Of a stretch of 6,439 nucleotides of DNA, positions 5,676-6,439 are shown in pieces (the stretch's first letter is position 1; each line of letters starts with the position of its first letter). Under the pieces are notes generated by a model. That model made no database searches and was not told the origin of the DNA. It was given only the letters and a program-made list of their open reading frames with translations. Both the position numbers and the translations under genes were made by a program. Source of the stretch: Alphaproteobacteria bacterium (GTDB taxonomy: Bacteria > Pseudomonadota > Alphaproteobacteria > CAISOG01); contig VEQJ01000071.1 in NCBI GenBank assembly GCA_018883285.1, forward strand, positions 1-6,439. The letters are read 5' to 3'.

Positions 5676-6439
5676 CTATCTGCGCTGGTTTTCAGGGGTT
5701 GGTGGATTCAGGGTGATGGGTTGTTTCAGCAGGCTTAATTGGTAATTGCCTATTTGTTGGAACCCAATGGCTTCATAGGCTTTGGCGGCGGCGGGCACAT
5801 CGGTGAAGAGGATGGCTTTTTCTACACCCCGCTCCTCCCGTGCCTGCACCAGGGTTAAGGCCAGCAGGGTGCGGGCATAGCCGTTGCTGCGATGCTCTGG
5901 CGGTGTCCAAACCGGGCCAATCTGCACGACGTCGGGCAGGGTGGCACTAAAACCACTCAAACACACGGGGTTATCATCAACCAACAAAGCCCAGTTGTCA
6001 CCACGAGCCAGCTTCCTGTCCACAAGATCTTCAATATAGGTTGTTAACGCATCATCATCATCTAATTGTAGAGCTTCGATTTCAAAAGCTCTTAGCCATT
6101 GGGTCAGAAGCGTGCGGTCGATCGCCTCAATCCCCACCATGCGGTAGGAGTCGCTGTGCAGATTTGTTGGTAAGGTCAATTGAGCCAGATCGAGGGAGTA
6201 TAAACCCTCATTACTATTTAAGGCATAGGCTGCATCAGACAACCCCAATTCCTTAATGACCTGACTTGCTTGGTCATTGACACCCATAACGCCAGCGATC
6301 GGGCGGCTAACCGCTGCCCTGAAAGTTTGCACCAGATCGCTTAACACCTCGGGGCTGCTGGCCTGCATCATAACGTTCTTGTTCCAATAATGAGCAAGAA
6401 CACCGTTGAGGGAGCCTGCCGCATCAAACGATCCCCAAT
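5676..6439 (-). CDS. GNAT family N-acetyltransferase, 5' end outside the window
   Basis: The C-terminal domain carries the acetyl-CoA motif A: VQIGPVWTPPEHRSNGYART, with RSNGYA matching R-x-x-G-x-A. The late motif AAKAYEAIGFQQIGNYQLSL, typical of the GNAT fold, follows. The frame stays open from the stop at 5676 to the window edge (253 complete codons). The ATG pair at 6371 is therefore probably internal: the 22 codons before it encode WGSFDAAGSLNGVLAHYWNK and more, which reads as real protein and flows into the following sequence. The N-terminal part looks like a second, non-catalytic domain, as in two-domain GNAT proteins. The substrate is unknown. It lies nine bases upstream of ribB and is likely cotranscribed with it, though a link to riboflavin is not shown. 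Confidence 0.85.
   Translation of the reverse strand, partial: WGSFDAAGSLNGVLAHYWNKNVMMQASSPEVLSDLVQTFRAAVSRPIAGVMGVNDQASQVIKELGLSDAAYALNSNEGLYSLDLAQLTLPTNLHSDSYRMVGIEAIDRTLLTQWLRAFEIEALQLDDDDALTTYIEDLVDRKLARGDNWALLVDDNPVCLSGFSATLPDVVQIGPVWTPPEHRSNGYARTLLALTLVQAREERGVEKAILFTDVPAAAKAYEAIGFQQIGNYQLSLLKQPITLNPPTPENQRR

Noticed and set aside
4938..5738. 266-codon open frame on the + strand, antisense to ribB
   Set aside because: It lies wholly over the strongly supported ribB and the end of the GNAT gene. Its translation is His/Gln/Gly-rich with no recognisable motif, as expected from an antisense frame in GC-rich coding DNA.

Overview
The window looks like chromosomal DNA of a proteobacterium, most likely an alphaproteobacterium. 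The support is a tight phoH-ybeY-corC cluster on the + strand, a GNAT-ribB-nusB-fliL-like cluster on the - strand, and a RibB with a degenerate GTP cyclohydrolase II-like tail, a variant known to be common in Proteobacteria. Core genes are about 60% GC (36 of 60 bases at 2521-2580). Genus cannot be called from the sequence alone.

Left end (1-826). A stem-loop and a possible promoter precede an AT-rich gene for an unrecognised 124-residue protein (21/60 and 18/60 GC in two sampled stretches). This composition differs sharply from the rest and suggests acquired DNA. A 49-codon small ORF follows, then a structured leader ahead of phoH. In many relatives miaB lies upstream of phoH; it is not visible here.

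+ strand core (827-3232). phoH (GTG start), ybeY and a corC/ybeX-like gene overlap each other end to start, so they are probably one transcript. In other bacteria these proteins act around ribosome and rRNA metabolism: YbeY is a metal-dependent endoribonuclease, PhoH/YbeZ its ATPase partner, and CorC/YbeX a CBS-domain protein.

Intergenic 3233-3445. The two clusters converge here. The gap holds a degenerate 34-base tandem repeat and overlapping inverted repeats. One hairpin followed by five T's on the - strand is a plausible terminator for the - strand cluster.

- strand cluster (6439 down to 3446). The order of transcription is a GNAT acetyltransferase (its 5' end lies outside the window), ribB, nusB and a FliL-like single-pass membrane protein, with gaps of 9 to 39 bases. 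RibB has a normal-looking DHBP synthase half, apart from a 5-residue tandem insertion and a Thr where Cys is usual, fused to a GCH II-like half that has lost its zinc cysteines. ribH, usually between ribB and nusB in alphaproteobacteria, is absent from that slot.

I found no clear new defence, mobile or biosynthetic system. The most notable items are the altered RibB, the intergenic repeat with its possible terminator, and the AT-rich orphan gene.
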